Positions 27,001 to 42,000 of a stretch of DNA of 64,000 bases are shown here, piece by piece. A program made the position numbers and the translations under genes. The notes below the pieces were generated by a model. That model did not search any database. It saw only the letters and a list, made by a program, of their open reading frames with translations, and was not told the DNA's origin. Source of the DNA: Lepisosteus oculatus (taxonomy: Eukaryota; Chordata; Actinopteri; Semionotiformes; Lepisosteidae). Location of the stretch: positions 52,524,284-52,588,283 of the forward strand of contig NC_090698.1 in NCBI RefSeq assembly GCF_040954835.1. Direction: 5' to 3'. Position 1 is the stretch's first letter. Each line of letters begins with the position of its first letter.

Positions 27001-30000
27001 GTAAAAACTGGAAATGTATTATACTATCTAGATGTCATACATTTTTGGGAATTCTTATCATTAGCTTCACTGGGATGAGGCAATGTACTGAAAGTCTAAA
27101 AAAATAAGACAATGTGAATTCCTTTCCCCTTCTTAGGATTATTTATAGGCCAGGGTCTATAGTATTTTTCATGTGTTTTGTTACATTTTGCAATTGTATG
27201 GACCCTCAGTGTAACTGAATTTCAAAAACCTTCTCAGAAGAAAATAAGTGGGCTATAAAAATTAACTGTAGAAGCACCTTAGAAAAGCAGCCTTAATTAA
27301 GCCATACTGTAAATTAATATAACCTCCTTACCTAGTTTAGGGCTATGAAGGCCTAAAACTTCTAAGGTTTTTCCATAAATGGTAAATACAAATGAAGATC
27401 GTAAATGTGACTCTAAAACATACAAGTAAAACTACTGTAGAGTATTTTACAATGTTGTAAAATTAGTAGGCTTTTACAGCCCAATCATTGTCAAACAATC
27501 CTGTGGCGTAAAACAAAGAATGGATTGTATTTTTTAAATGTATGCATTCTGTAAGATTTAGGAGTTCACAAAAGACTGCACTTCTATGTTGGTTTTATTT
27601 ACATGTAAAATTCTTTCCAAGTGATATAGGAAAATGAATGCCATATGTTTCCCAGCTGTTTTGTTCTGACAGGAACCATTAAAGGCTGCATGGAAATGAA
27701 TTCTGTCTGGACCTTACAAAAACATTTTTTTCTATGCAGACAGGTCTAGACAAGAAAAACAGTGAGTTGACTATTGAATCTCTTCAAATCCCTCTCATTG
27801 TGTTAAGTCCCATTTTATTTTTGATTTTATATATCAAACCACATGTAAGAAATACTTTCAGAAAGTAATTTTGAATCTTAAAATACTGGACAGTACCCAG
27901 CAAAATATATTCAGGATATATGTCAATGATTTAAGCTTTGAGTAAGAAGAGCACATTTTCATTGTTTAAGATAGTAAATTTTGTCCCGAATCATGAAAGA
28001 GAAACATCATTTGCTGTATTAAATTGTTGTTTTAAATAAGGATTTTAACTTTCTGTCACTATAATGAAAATTACTGTGTTATATGAAATAATATGCAGAA
28101 GTAATGCAGGAATAAACAAATATCTTTAAGTCATAAAACTTATTTTTTTTATATACAAACGTGGGCTGTTTCTAATAGGTTTTTAGTATTTAAGTATTGT
28201 CTCAATACATTGGTTTATACTGTGCAACAGATCGCAAAAAGCTAAAATGTTTTGTTTTATCTGAGATCTGCAGTAATTAGAACAGCCATACACTTAATAA
28301 ATTGACATTAACTACACAATCCAATAAGAAATTAATAAAAAATGAATTATATTCCAACATTATATCCACTGTATTTACATACATTAAATTAGTTTCACAC
28401 CTTTTTAGAATAAAATATCGGTCCGAGAATTTTTCTCGAATTTGTAGATTCACTCTCTGAAGAGAGTGTTATACAGTAAGTTAATAACAGCAGACCCGAT
28501 AGACATAGAGTTTAGAATATGCAGAAATGACTATAGTTAAAGGAATGAATGCTTCAGTATCTTAAACGTACCAAGAGGCATATAAAAACAAAAAAAAACA
28601 AAGAACATGAACATGAACAAAACTAATACAAAAACATAAGAAACAACTCTGTCATCAATACTGGGCCACTACATGAGGTAAAATGTGTTATTTAGCAGAA
28701 AGACAAGAAAAAAGCAGCTCCTTTTGTTGGTCCTCTTAAGTTCAGGTTCTTTGAGGACACAGTTTCTTCTGCAACGCTATCAGCTTCAACATTTAATTTT
28801 AATCAGTTGCAACAGTGGAGTGTAATAACAGTAGGCACCAATGAGTCATTGGTTTGACTCGTGTCCAACCTGGTAGTGCTCAATAGTTACTAAAGCAGGC
28901 TTTGTCATCTAAATGTTTATAGTCTATAAGTAAATAGAGAGGTCAGAGAAAATATTTTGTAAAATGCTTTCTCCTTTTAGGTTAAGGGATAGCTGTTAAA
29001 AATAAATATTTGAAAGTATCAAAAGTGATTTTTATCTATAATTATAACTATTACTTTTAAAGGAATTCTTTCCTGTGTTATTATTAAACTATTATCATAC
29101 CACTTCCTGGCGTGAAAGGACCTTCACTTTCATTATTCAGGAAATTCTTCTTCTTGTTTTCTCTCCTGATTAACTGGTACACAACTGTATTATTTTCATT
29201 ATGAGGAATTTGTGGTGCCAATATTCTTCTTAAGGACAGCACTATGGTGCAGTTGTTAGTATTGCTGCTTCACAATGCTGAGGTACAGTAGCGTTCAATA
29301 CTGGGTTCAATTCCTGGGGTGCTGCCTGCGTGGAGTTTGTATTTCTCCCCATGTTTGCATAGGCTTCCTCTGGGAGTTCTGGTTTCCTCCCACAGTCGAA
29401 ATACATACTGGTAAGTTAACTGCATTCTAGGAAAATTTGTCTGGAAGTGAGTGTGTATTTGTGTCTGTGCTTGCCCTGTGATTGACTGATGTCCCATTCA
29501 AGGTGTACATTTCACACGCTGCTTGGCAGGGATAGCCTCCAGCTCCCTTGCAACCCTGTATCAGATAAAGCAGTTAGAAAATGTGTGTATGGATGGATGG
29601 ATACACTTTTTATTTATATAAACAGTAAAGGGACACTCGTCTGCACTTTATAAGCGTCAAAAAAGAAGGCTGTATGTTTTTATTCTCTCTAAGGGATATT
29701 TCAATCAGCATGGTATTTCATAAGGCCATTTGTGACTAAACACTTATATACTCTATAATAGGAACGGAGTGCAAATTGTGAGAAAATAACTTTAAGCAGC
29801 TGAGGTCAAGCTGCACTTTGATTTGCAGTAAAGATGCAACTGTTGCACGTGTAAATCTTGGCTTCCGAAGGCTAAACAGCTGAACTAAATAAAAGTTGCC
29901 TATTGTTTTCTATCTTAAAATGTTGTAAATAAAAAATAACATATACATAATATACAACTAAAATATTTTTATTCAACGTTTTTTCCATTATTTTAAGAAA

Positions 30001-33000
30001 AACATAAAAGCATATGATAGTTTATCCTCAATGTGCATCTACTACTCATATTATCGATATGTTTTGTAGTCTCTGATCAGAGGGTGGTGCTGTTGTTCAG
30101 TGATGCTGGACAGGAAGCAGGCATTACAATCATTGAAAAGTTCTAAAACTCTGAGATGCTGTATTACCATTGTCAATCGTATTACATATTTTACTATTAT
30201 GCATGTTATTTATATTGTTATTTACATACTGTACAGAGCCAACTTTGAGTACATCAGTAGCTTTATCTATTACACTCTGCCAGTGGGGTGTTCCTATCAT
30301 AGTTAGCCAATGACGGATTCTCAGACAAATTTCATATTAAATATTTTTTAAAACTTTTTTCTGCCACAACAGTTCATGAAGAGAACTTAGAAACTGTTTC
30401 ACGGATAGAATTAAGGGGAAATTTTACAAAGACCACACAGAACAAGCCCATTGCTCATCTAGAATATGATGTAAAATTTTGCAGAAGCGCATTGTTGCCA
30501 CAAAGTCAAAAAAAAAATTTGAATGTATATCTTGGAATTTCATGAAATTTATCTCTTTATTACCAGCAGCCATATCACCCTGCAACTCACAACTGGCAAC
30601 CCACTGAAGGTAACCAGGTGTGAGCCTGATCAGTACCTGGATGGGAGACCTGCTGGGAACAACTAAGGTTGCTGCTGGAAGAAGTGTTAGTGGGGCCAGC
30701 AGGGGGCGCTCATCCTGCAGTCTGTGTGGGTTCTCATACCCTAGTATGCTGTAAAACAGGCGCCGTCCTTCAGATGAGACATAAAACCGAGCTCCTAACT
30801 CTCTGTGGTCATTAAAAATCCCAGGGCATTTCTCAAAAAGAGTAGGGGTATAACCCCTAATTTGTCCTGGCCAAATTTCCTCCTGGCCTCCTACCAATCA
30901 TGGCCTCCTAATAATCCCCATCTCTGAATTGGCTTCATCACTCTATTCTCCTCCCTACTGATAGCTGATGTGTGGTGAGCGTTCTGGCGCACTATGTCTG
31001 CCGTCGCATCATTCAGGTGGGGCTGCACACTGGTGGTGGTGGAGGGGATTCCCCATTACCTGTAAAGCGCTTTGAGTGGAGTGTCCAGAAATGCACTATA
31101 TAAGTGTAGGGAATTATTATTTTTATTGGTATTATTATTACTAGATTGTAAATTATCATTAAAAGATAATTATAACAAGATAGTACATTACCATGTACAG
31201 TACTGTAATTACAAGATAAAATTATTATTTAAGAGAATGAACAACCTATTATATTATATATAATGACAGCACCTAGAAGCTATAGCTCACCTGGAACTTT
31301 AGGTTTAGTGTTCCTGACAATGTCCAACGCAGCCAAATGTGAGCAGGTATTCATATCCTAGTTTCTGTTCTTTGTCCATATATTTGCTTTGCTGTTTATC
31401 ATTAAGGATAATTCTGCACTGCCAGAATAAGTGGCTTCCCCATTTTAACATTGACATACATGTACCACTGCTTGTGTGTGAAAATGCCTAAGAGCAATAT
31501 TGCAGTGTGCTGTGGGTGCAATTACATGTCATTTGTGTTATAATAACTGCTTCTTTACATATGGAACCTGAACTTTCTAATAACCATAAATACCTCATAA
31601 AATTATATAATCAACCCAAAAGGCTAGAACAGTACAGCTGATGTAATGCATCCAGATGATTGGAAATCTGGTGCCAAGATTAATTCCATTATAAAAAACA
31701 ATACATGGAAAAGGTCCATGAGAGCAGAGATAATACAAAATAAAAAAATACAATAAATTTTACATTACATTTTCTGTCTATGTTTTGGAAGTGATGCTAA
31801 TGTTCAGATGTCCTGTGAAGGCTTAACAATACCTTGTCTGTCTTCGTTCTGAGAGTCACATCTTCGGCACAGTTCAGGAATAGTCTTCAGAGATGTTACG
31901 GAATACTAAAAAAGTAGGAAAATAAAATCAAAGAAAGAACTTAATAATTTTCTTTTAACCTCTTTGGGACCTGTAGAGTTCATATATCATGCTTAAATGG
32001 TCATACTCAGGCTGATGCATAAGCTATAAATACATACAGTAGAATACAGTTTAATATTTTAATCCTTCTTTCAGATTTTTGAGTTTGGTAACCAATTTTG
32101 CTAACAAGATGAATGCACTCAAAACAGAATGCATTAATGCATTGTTAAAAAAGAAGGACACATAACGTGTTAGTTGGCTCAATATAACCTAAGCAACCTA
32201 ACCTTGCTGATTTGCTCATTATTCATTTCTGAACATATTTTCATCAATCAGATTTGAAATCACCGACATCTTTAGCTAAATGAAATTTAACATATTATTT
32301 TAAAATTTTTCCTAAGTATTAGAAATCTGTAATTTTATTAAATATTAGCTATTAGGTGTACAATTCATAGAACAATTTAAAGAAATAAACTTGATTTCAT
32401 ATCAGGTGCTGATTTAATATGTCCTCCTGTTTAACATCTTCACTATATCACAGAGCTGTGGGCTTCTATTTATTTGTATAGTACAAACAAGATGTTAATG
32501 AAGTACTTTGTATAAGGTTTTTGAATTAAATAAAGAGTACCTACTCCTCAAAAATAATGGACTGAATTTACATAATAATGCGTTATCAGTAGATTGGGAT
32601 GAAGTAAGTTACGGGAATGATGGTAAATCGTGCAATAAATCCTCAGGTTACTTTTGTCAGCAAAGTGGCAAAAGCTTTGTTTTGATGAGTGGAAAATAGA
32701 TTTGTGAGAAATGTTTCTGATTTGTTTATTTGAAATAAACGACAATGCACAGATTTCATGCAATGTCATTCAGTGGAAGGGCGTAATGATGTACAGTACA
32801 GTATGTGCACTCCACATATCCCAGCCCTGTGAAAACAACACATTCATGCTTTCTAGCAAGATGACATGACAGACGATTGCAGAGAGTATCCAAGCACAAA
32901 GGATATTGGATGCTGGAATGTGGCAGTCGTTAGTTTGCTCATCATATTAATGTATACCTAGAAACCATATCGCTTTTGTTCAACCATGTTAGGATAACGG

Positions 33001-36000
33001 CTAGTGTAACCGATTGCCCTCATCTCCAAATATCAACACAGCAATACAGGACTTGAATACTCTTCTTCAAAACTATTTGAAAACTATACCAAAAAATATT
33101 TGGTATCAATCAGCCAGATTTACAGAAAATCTCCATACTAGGCCTTTAAATAACTTAATTAATAATCAAACATTCCAAAGACTATGGCAAGTGGCACTGT
33201 AGGCTTTACTGTGGCCAAATCCTTACTTCAACAGGCTTATATTGCAAGACATAGCAAAAAATGACCTTGGCCACTTAAGGTGAAAAAGATGTAAGTTCTG
33301 ATAAATGTGTGCCTTACTGATGTCTGACTTCATCCTTATTGATCTAAGTTGGCTGTTATTGCTATAAAGACTATTCACAAAGCCCTGCAGGATGTGGACA
33401 ACAGCTCACCATCAGTACAACTGCTAGGGCAACTTGGCAGGCAGACTGTTTTCAACGTACTGTAACAACACGTATCTCCCATCCTGGGTTACATAGGAAT
33501 TCCTGTACAGTATGTAGAGATTATGCAAGCGATGGATTGACTTTCAGTGTAGACAACTCAGTATTAACTCAATGGATCACCTGTGAGACAAGTTGGATTA
33601 TTATATTTGTCAGTAACATGCTGTTGCAGGTCTTGACGTCCTATAGGACCTCTCTCCCACATTCACTTGTGTGATGTCTGTGCCAGTGGGTACCTCATAG
33701 AAATCTTGTTAGGGGTCAAGATGATCACACTCACTTCCAGGCATTAGTGATCCCTGCATGTCATCTGCTACATCACAGAATGTACAGTATGTGTCCTCTC
33801 CTTACCGCTATGCCCAATAAAATTCATGGATGTGAAAAACATGACATGGACAACATAATTAAATCTCCACTGTGAAATTCATTTACTACACTGAAATAAG
33901 CTAAAACTAATAACACCCCCTCCCCATTGTATACTTTCTACTTTTATTGTAATGTGGGCAAGTGGGATGGAAAAAAACTAAATATCCTAGAAATCCCCCT
34001 TCTCTCACATTGCCCGCTGCCAGTAATAAAAAGGATTCTAACTAATAATGAACATAAAAAATAACGTAATTCTTCAATACAAATATAATCTACATTGCTA
34101 GTTCAGGTGGGTAGCTGCGTCAGCATGCGTAGGGTGCAAAGGAACAAGTAATAAGTTCATTGGTGGTGGTGGAGGGGAGTCCCCATTACCTGTAAAGCTC
34201 TTTGAGTGGAGTGTCCAGAAAAGCGCTATATACAGTAAGTGTAAGCAATTATTATTATTATTATTATTATTCCATGCTGAAAAAAGAAGAAAACGTTTGG
34301 GCCGTGGAACCTTCTTCAGGTGTGATAATAATAATCTACAGTACATTGAACCATGTGAAAGCATTCACAAGACATACTCTATATACAGGTGATATACTCC
34401 TTTGTATGACCTGTAATGTTTTATTCTTTACTTACTGTATAAGAACACTGCTGATGATGCTGCTATAGATTTGGTGTTGGATATATTACGAGCAATGTAC
34501 AAGCCTAGCTGGCATTGTTGGCTATTAAACTGAACTTTGCTGATGCAGACAGATCTGCATCTTAATATGGATGGGTGTGTTCACCACATGAAACAGAATG
34601 ATCAATTAAGTTGATGAAGGATGCTCCTTGTCTACATAAGGCAGCAAAGACTGCTCCATTTAAAACCAATATTTCCAAATTCCACTGCATGATATTAATG
34701 ATATTTCAAATGAATTAAGACATTGAAATATATTGGTTTTGTTAACTTTGGGACTTTAAGTGCTTCTTCTTGTTTTATTTTGCCCTTTTGCTGGCTTATC
34801 AACAATTTCAAGATTTGAATGCTGGAAACGGTGAAATCCAGATTTATTTAAATATTATGACTGTGAAATCTACAAAAAATAAAAGTGAATAAGGTAATGC
34901 AACCCAGACAAAGCAATGAAATGTGTTGTACAAACTGTCATGGAGTCACAAAGTAATTTCACTCACAGAACATCATTTACATTTTTGTGTTTTAGTATAT
35001 TTGGCAGTATTTGGCATGTACATACTTGATATTTTCTTATCTGTAACAATGAAATGCTTCTCAAATTCTTATTTTGACACATGAAGATCTTCTCCAATAA
35101 AGCAGAAATGGTTATACATGTCCTTGTTTCACTTAACTTGGAATAGTTCATCAAAATGCTATTAAGTACCAGTTTCTCTTGCCAATAGCAAGGGTTATGT
35201 TCCTGAAAACCCCACCAAGCGTGGTTAGTATCTGCATATATAGGGAAATAGGAGGTATGTTCCCTTGGTCCTTGTTACACTTATCAACGGCTAACATTGA
35301 AAACGTCTCCCTTAAAAGATACAAATGCAATAATGTGAATTATAATTCCACATATGAAAGCAATAAAATATAAGAAGTAGTCAAAGAGGGCAGCCCAGTA
35401 GTGCAAGGGGCATTCTGCCATATACCCAGTGTTTTTCAGGATAGGCTCTGGGCCACAGTGACCCTGAAATGGATAAGCGATTACTGAAACTGAGTGAATG
35501 ATGTAGTAAAATAGAAATGTTATGTACCTTGAATCCTTCAGCCCTGAAACTTAAAAATGGAAAAGAACTGAACACCCTTAAGAGAAGACTGAAATCATGC
35601 TCATTTGAAAAATATGCAACTGAATGCCTAGCTAGGTAGAGAGACATGTGGTGCACAAGGGAGAGGTGTGCGAAAGAGACAAAACGACAACAAAGATCAT
35701 CAGATGGTGGAGAAGCTATTCACTTTTCAGAAGTTTAAAAGTGTGGAAAGCATGCAAACCGTGATGAGCACATTCTGTGACGGGGAAACATGCAGCTGGC
35801 AAGAGAAAACTTTACTACAGTCGAAATCCTTACTTGAAAAAAAGAGACTGTCTACGCGAAGAGAACCAGTAACAGCTTAGGCACTGTATATTTAGGACAG
35901 CTTTCATTCCCTTTTGATAAATTCTAAAAGGGAAAGACCTAAGCCAAGACAAATACCAGCTCCAAGAAAATGGTTTGAACTTTTTAATTAGTTCCACAGA

Positions 36001-39000
36001 GTAAAGATTTCGTACAGCAGCAATACAAAGCAATATTGTTGCACAATGAAACTGAGCTGCTTAAAATTGTCTTGAAAAACACGTTACATCTCCATAAATC
36101 TGTTAATTTTCATAAATTAGCATTTAATTTTGAGTTTTCTAGTGCGCTTAGCACAATTTATTTTGATCACACTTATGTCTTGGCACTCTAATACAAACAG
36201 TAATCAAGCTGCTTGTAATTTAAATCTTCTTTTGGACTATTCTTTTTATACCTCTTGCTCATACCCTTTTTGTAAAATTGTATGAGGGTCAGCCAAGGTC
36301 TGAAACATGAGTTAACTGAGACTTCATATTCATTTCAATCCCAAAAGAATTACTTCAACACACTGCAGGGGTTACACAAGTTTTAAAAGTGGTTTGCAAA
36401 AGCATTCAATACCCTGCAAAGTTTCCACATTTTGTTGCTTTCTGAGCTTGCAATCATGACACTTTCAAATAGGATTTACGATTTAGAATTTTTTAACATC
36501 TATTTTTTTAAAACAGAAGATTCTCCAGGATGTAACCCTTTTGACACAGCATCCTAAAGTCAGTTCAGGTACAAAAGAATAGTACTGTATGAATGCTGAC
36601 AAACTTGTCTCTGTCTGTATGTAATCAATTGGTTTAACTTGACTTTTGAGTAAAGGCAGCTGTCTCTGTACGTTCCCTCAAATAAATTCATTTCAAGCCA
36701 CAACTCACAAAGTGATGCATTAAATCAACCTCGAAGACCAAGGAGCTTTTGAAATAAACCAGGGAGAGAGTGATACAGAGGCACAGATCAAAACATGATT
36801 ATTTCTTTGAGTACAGTGAAGACAGTTATTAAGAAGTGGAATGTGAAATATCATATCACACAGACGCTACTTAGATCAGGCTGCTCTTTAAAACAGAGCA
36901 CCCAGACAAGCGAAACCCGTTATGGATGCCACTGTGAAGCCAACAGATAAGCACCGTTCTATATATGAGATGGGAGTTACTGTTCATTCATCAACAACAG
37001 TCTAGCCCCAGCATAATGCTGGCTTCTATAGGTGAGTGGCAAGAAAAAAAAAGATTCCTCTTAAGTCTTGTATGAGATATTTGGCTGACACGCAGAGATG
37101 ATTTTATAGTTAGCAAAGCGTTTTACTGTATCTAGCAAAAGCCCAACACAGCACATCACCCAGGAAGGACCATCCAAACTGTCAAGCAAAATAGTGGCAG
37201 CATCATATTATGGGATGCTTCTCATTAGCTGGGAATGAGAAACTTGTCAGGATTGATGAAAGTGGATGGTGCCAAGTACTGGCAAATCCTAGAAAAAAAT
37301 CCTTCTTGAGTCACTCAAGAATCTAAACCACCTAAAATCTATATATTTCATCAGGACAATTAACTGAAGCACAAAGCCATTCTGAAAAAGATGTCCTTGA
37401 GTGGCTCAGTCAAAGTGCTGACTTGAATCAGATAGAAAATGTACAGTGACACTAGAAAGTCTATTTCCTATCCCCAGCAAACATGTCAGAACTAGAGCAA
37501 TTTTGCAAAGAAGAATGGAGAATTATGCCATCTCACTGTGCATCTTACTGAATTAAATAGATGAATACATCTGCAATCAGTAAATTTCATTTTGTTCACT
37601 TTGTATATTTTCTTTGTACAGTTCTTGACACTCAACGTCTTGTAGATATAACCGTGATTAGTTTAATCATTACACTTTAGAATATGAAACACAAGAAAGA
37701 TCACAGGTCCTCACCACACATTTCATAAAATAAGTTAATACTTTATATACATAACTAACATACTGTAAAAATTAAGTATCTTATTCTCTGCTGCAGTTAT
37801 AAAAGATGTTGGAGTTATTAACCATTGGAGTCTTGTTACATAATAAAAGCCTCTTATTCTCAGCAGGCACCTTGTTCTCTCTTGAGTTGTAAAATGGAAA
37901 GGAGTAGCTGCTGCATTCCTCAGCACACATGGTCCTTGATTTGATTTGAAAGGACAAACATCTGAGTTTCTTTGGGTAGGAAAAAGGCAAATTATAAATG
38001 TCCATGTTCTTCCATTTAATTAGACTGTTTCTTTATTTACTTGTAGTTTAATCCATTTGAAACGTCATGAGTTTAGCGTCACGCCCGGGCCGACGGCAGC
38101 TCACAGCCCTCGGTTTCCCTGGGAGACCGTAACATTCCCATGAGCAATCACAGTCCTCCTGTGGCTCTCAGGACCTTCTTTTGGTCCGACCTTCCCCCTA
38201 CCCATCAGGCACCCAATCGTCTGATTACTCATTCCATCACGGTCCCCTGTATATTCCTGGAACGCCTTTGAGGAAGGTCTCCATCGTGGAGCTACTGTAC
38301 CAGTGGTAGTACAGCTCTCTAGACAACTGCACTGGATGTACAGTACTAGCAAACTCAACTAGGATAGTCAATCTCAGATCCTGCCTGTGTCCCGGTGGCA
38401 TCCTGTGCAGCCACATCAGCCTGATACCAGTTTTCAGACCTTCTCCTTTTCTGACCACTGTGACTCAAACAGCTGTATTGGCCTGTTAGTCAGCATTTCT
38501 TCTCCTCGCCACCTCCTCGGCTGCCTTCGGTGAGCTTCGGCCCCTCTGCCTTTGGGCACCTTCAAAGACCCACAGAACTACCCCAGCCCTAACACTTGGG
38601 TTTCAACCTGCAAAACCACGCCTGTTCCTTTTGTGCACAGCTGCACCGTAACATTTAGAAACTGTCTAAAGTCGTATGTGAAATGTGAAACAGGCAAACC
38701 TTGTTGCTACTATAAAGCCTAGGAATTCTAATTTTCTATCCCATTGTGCAGCTGAAGTGATGATGTCCAAGAACTGACTTGTTTATTACCCCGAAGAAAA
38801 CTCTAGTATTCCAGCCATGTCCAAAAAAGAATAATCAGCTTCAATACATTTGTTTGAAGTGCAACCAAGATGTGTTACTGGAATTCTTTTCACTGATATT
38901 TATTCCTGTGGTGATGAGGAGTTTAAGGTGAAACAAAACTAAATCCAGATTATCAAAATATGCCATCAAACAGAGAGTATTAAGTACTTAAAGTAATAGT

Positions 39001-42000
39001 TTAAACCAGATGTGAAGTGCATAAATTCTAACCATTCATAAACATACATGTGGCATGCAATCACAATCCACTGTAATACAGGCAGTTATATGAGCTTGGC
39101 AGTTAAATATTTTAGTGAACTTCAGATCATGCTAATTTATAATCTGGAAAGTGTCCCATTGCAGTTGATTCTGTGCTGGTTACAGTAGCTGCAATGTGAA
39201 GGCTGTCAAAAATCATATTACAGGCAAATATTCATGTCTACATGTACAGTATATCAATAACTATATTACAAATTCTCATTTTACTCTTGGATAATGAGCT
39301 AACCATTACCATAAAGGTCAGTTTTACTAATAATTTTACTAATAATAATGTTTCGCTTTATGATATCTGTTGGAAAAAGGAAAAAAAACAGATGTAGAAG
39401 GCCTATCATCCAAAGCAATAAACCAGAGCAAATCTATCCATTTTGTTGGTCAGGCCAGTTGTATGTTCAGGACAATACACTAGTTTTAGTCAGGGGTGCA
39501 CCTCAGTGCGGAGCTTTGGTGGGAATGAATTAAGTGGGTTGATTAGATAAGTGGGTCTTTATTAGATAAATATATAAAATCAAGCATTTTCTTATCTTGA
39601 AAATCATATATATTTAGGCAGTGTGTCTGTTTTTGGCTACCATTATTCCTGTTTAGTTTGCTGCTCTAAACTGCAATGAAAATTGCAATGAGAGAGAAAA
39701 ACGTGGAACAGAATCAGTGAACATAAATGTCTAATAACATTTTACATTTCTAATACAGTGTAATAGCAACAGATGGAACACGACAACTAAACGTGTATTT
39801 AGTTTTAAACTGCAAAAATACAAACTTTAAACTTTAATAAAATGCATCAAGTCAAACATGAGCACCAGTTCTTCTTCTCCCTCCTGTTTTTCCTTAAATA
39901 TCACATTTGATGCTCTCTTCTCCTCCTTGTATGGCCATAAACCTACCAAAGCATTTTAAGACCCTCACCCCACCTTCAGTACATATTCCAGCCCATCTGT
40001 CATTTTACAGGCCAGCATCAGACCTCTCTTAAAATGCCCACCTTTGATCCCTTATCGCATTAGAACTATTGTACTCTCTAAGCCCTCTGATAGGCTGGAG
40101 GGCTGCTAGCCCTGCATTTTCCTCTTCAAGTTATCGCTGCTTGGCTCACTCCAGTCTGGCTTTTGTTTGGCAGTCTGGCACACACTCAACTACGTATGAT
40201 CAGCATGTTTTCAGGTATCACTCGGTTAACTGACAAGGCTTGCTTTCTGCTTTGTATCCTCCAAGGCTCTGTCCTGGGTTCCCTATCCATTTTTATGCTG
40301 AAGATGCTCAGATCTCTTTTCCCCCCTATGATATTCAGGTCTCCTGTTATCTGCTTGTCGTGCAGTCTACTCCTCTCGGATGCAGTATCATCATTTAAAA
40401 TTCAGCCTCTTAAAGCCTGATCTCCTTTTTCTCCCTCCTCTATGAACCTCTCTGCTTCTTTTGACTCCACAACCCTCTGCTCTTCCTCCTGCCAACCACC
40501 TCTGTGTCACTCTTGACAAGTGCCTTGCCTATACCCAGCACGCGTTTTCATTCACACCTGTATGCCTGTGCTGCTCTACTAAACCAACACTCGCAGAATC
40601 TGCCCCTTCCTTACCAACTACTAAACAGAACTTTAAGACCAAGCTCTGTTATGTCCCACCAAGATTGGCCAGCTTCCATGCCAGAACTAGCCACCCACTC
40701 CAACTCATCCAACATTTTCCTTCTTACCTTGTCTTTTCCTTTGATACTCTTACTATAGTCCCAACACTGGCTCCCTGTTGCCAGTCACATCTGATTCAAA
40801 ACTCCTGTTCTCATCTACCACTGTTTCAGCCTACCTGCTTCTGCCTTAATTCCATCACATCTTACATCCCTGCTCAGTCCTTGTCCATTTTTCAGTGCCT
40901 ACTCAAGACTGATCCTACTCAAGAGTGCACCTGTAATCTATCAGCTCTCTAAAAGTTATGTTCTTCACTCACTTTTAAGTAGTAGTGCACTAATATTCTC
41001 TACTTTCAAAGTAGTAAATTTGTTGTGTTTAATGCACCTATTAACAGAAAACATGGCATACAGTGCATACTGTATATTACGCTGTTTTAATTAGTTTTGT
41101 ATGAACACTATCTGTATTCTATTTTAATTCTTACCAATCAATTCCCTTCACAATACTAACATTTCACTTCCACCTTGTGCTAACCTTGTTGTCATTTAGT
41201 TTATATAATTGTACTTAGGTGAGTGTCCCTAATCCTTACTTCATGTAACATACATGTACAGTGTATATACAGTTAGTTTCAAAATGAAATTAAACACACT
41301 GCTCCTGAAATAAAACCTAAATTCCCTGTTTATATTTTGATCTCCTGAAATATTTGAATTCTTGTTAATATTGACTAAGCCCATACATAACACTGACGTT
41401 AGGTTTTGATGTGTTTTGGGTTCTTAAAAGAGTCACCAAAGACTAATTATACAAAATGAAATAGCTGAATTCCTTTGGAGATGGGAGAGTCTCCTCAAAA
41501 GATGCAAAAATGGAAGCATTATAAAAAATGTACAGTACATTACAATCTGTTTTCTTCGGTGGTTACATAAATAACCTTATTTTTAAATATTGTAAAACCC
41601 AGAACACAGACACATCATACATAAGCCTTTATGTACAGAGAACAGGCCTCTTATCTACTGGTTGTCACCATAAGGAAACAATGCAGGAGCTGTATTTTTA
41701 ATTAAATGCCCCATTTTGTGGTTTTAGGGAAGCTATTCCCAAAGCAATTTCCATCTGCAGGGAATAGGGTAGCTGTTTGTACCCATCTGTGGCAGGCCTC
41801 CTAATTGCATGCTTGACAATTGAGATGTAATAAGAACACTGCTCTTTGCTTCGTTACAGCTAATTAATCTTTCCAAAGCAGGGGTTATTTTTAATTTCTG
41901 AAACATAAGAAAGGTCACTGAACCATCTACACTGAACATGTGGTTAAAACTGGTGTGGATGGTGTGTTCTTGGGTATGTCATAAAAGTCAGCACACTGCA

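Noticed and set aside
30424..30897. 157-codon open frame on the minus strand
   Set aside because: It is the antisense of the 5S-derived SINE at 30563-31140; the same frame pattern recurs in the copy at 60311.
40461..40952. 163-codon open frame on the plus strand
   Set aside because: It lies in the decayed L2-type LINE and mixes reading registers of that element.
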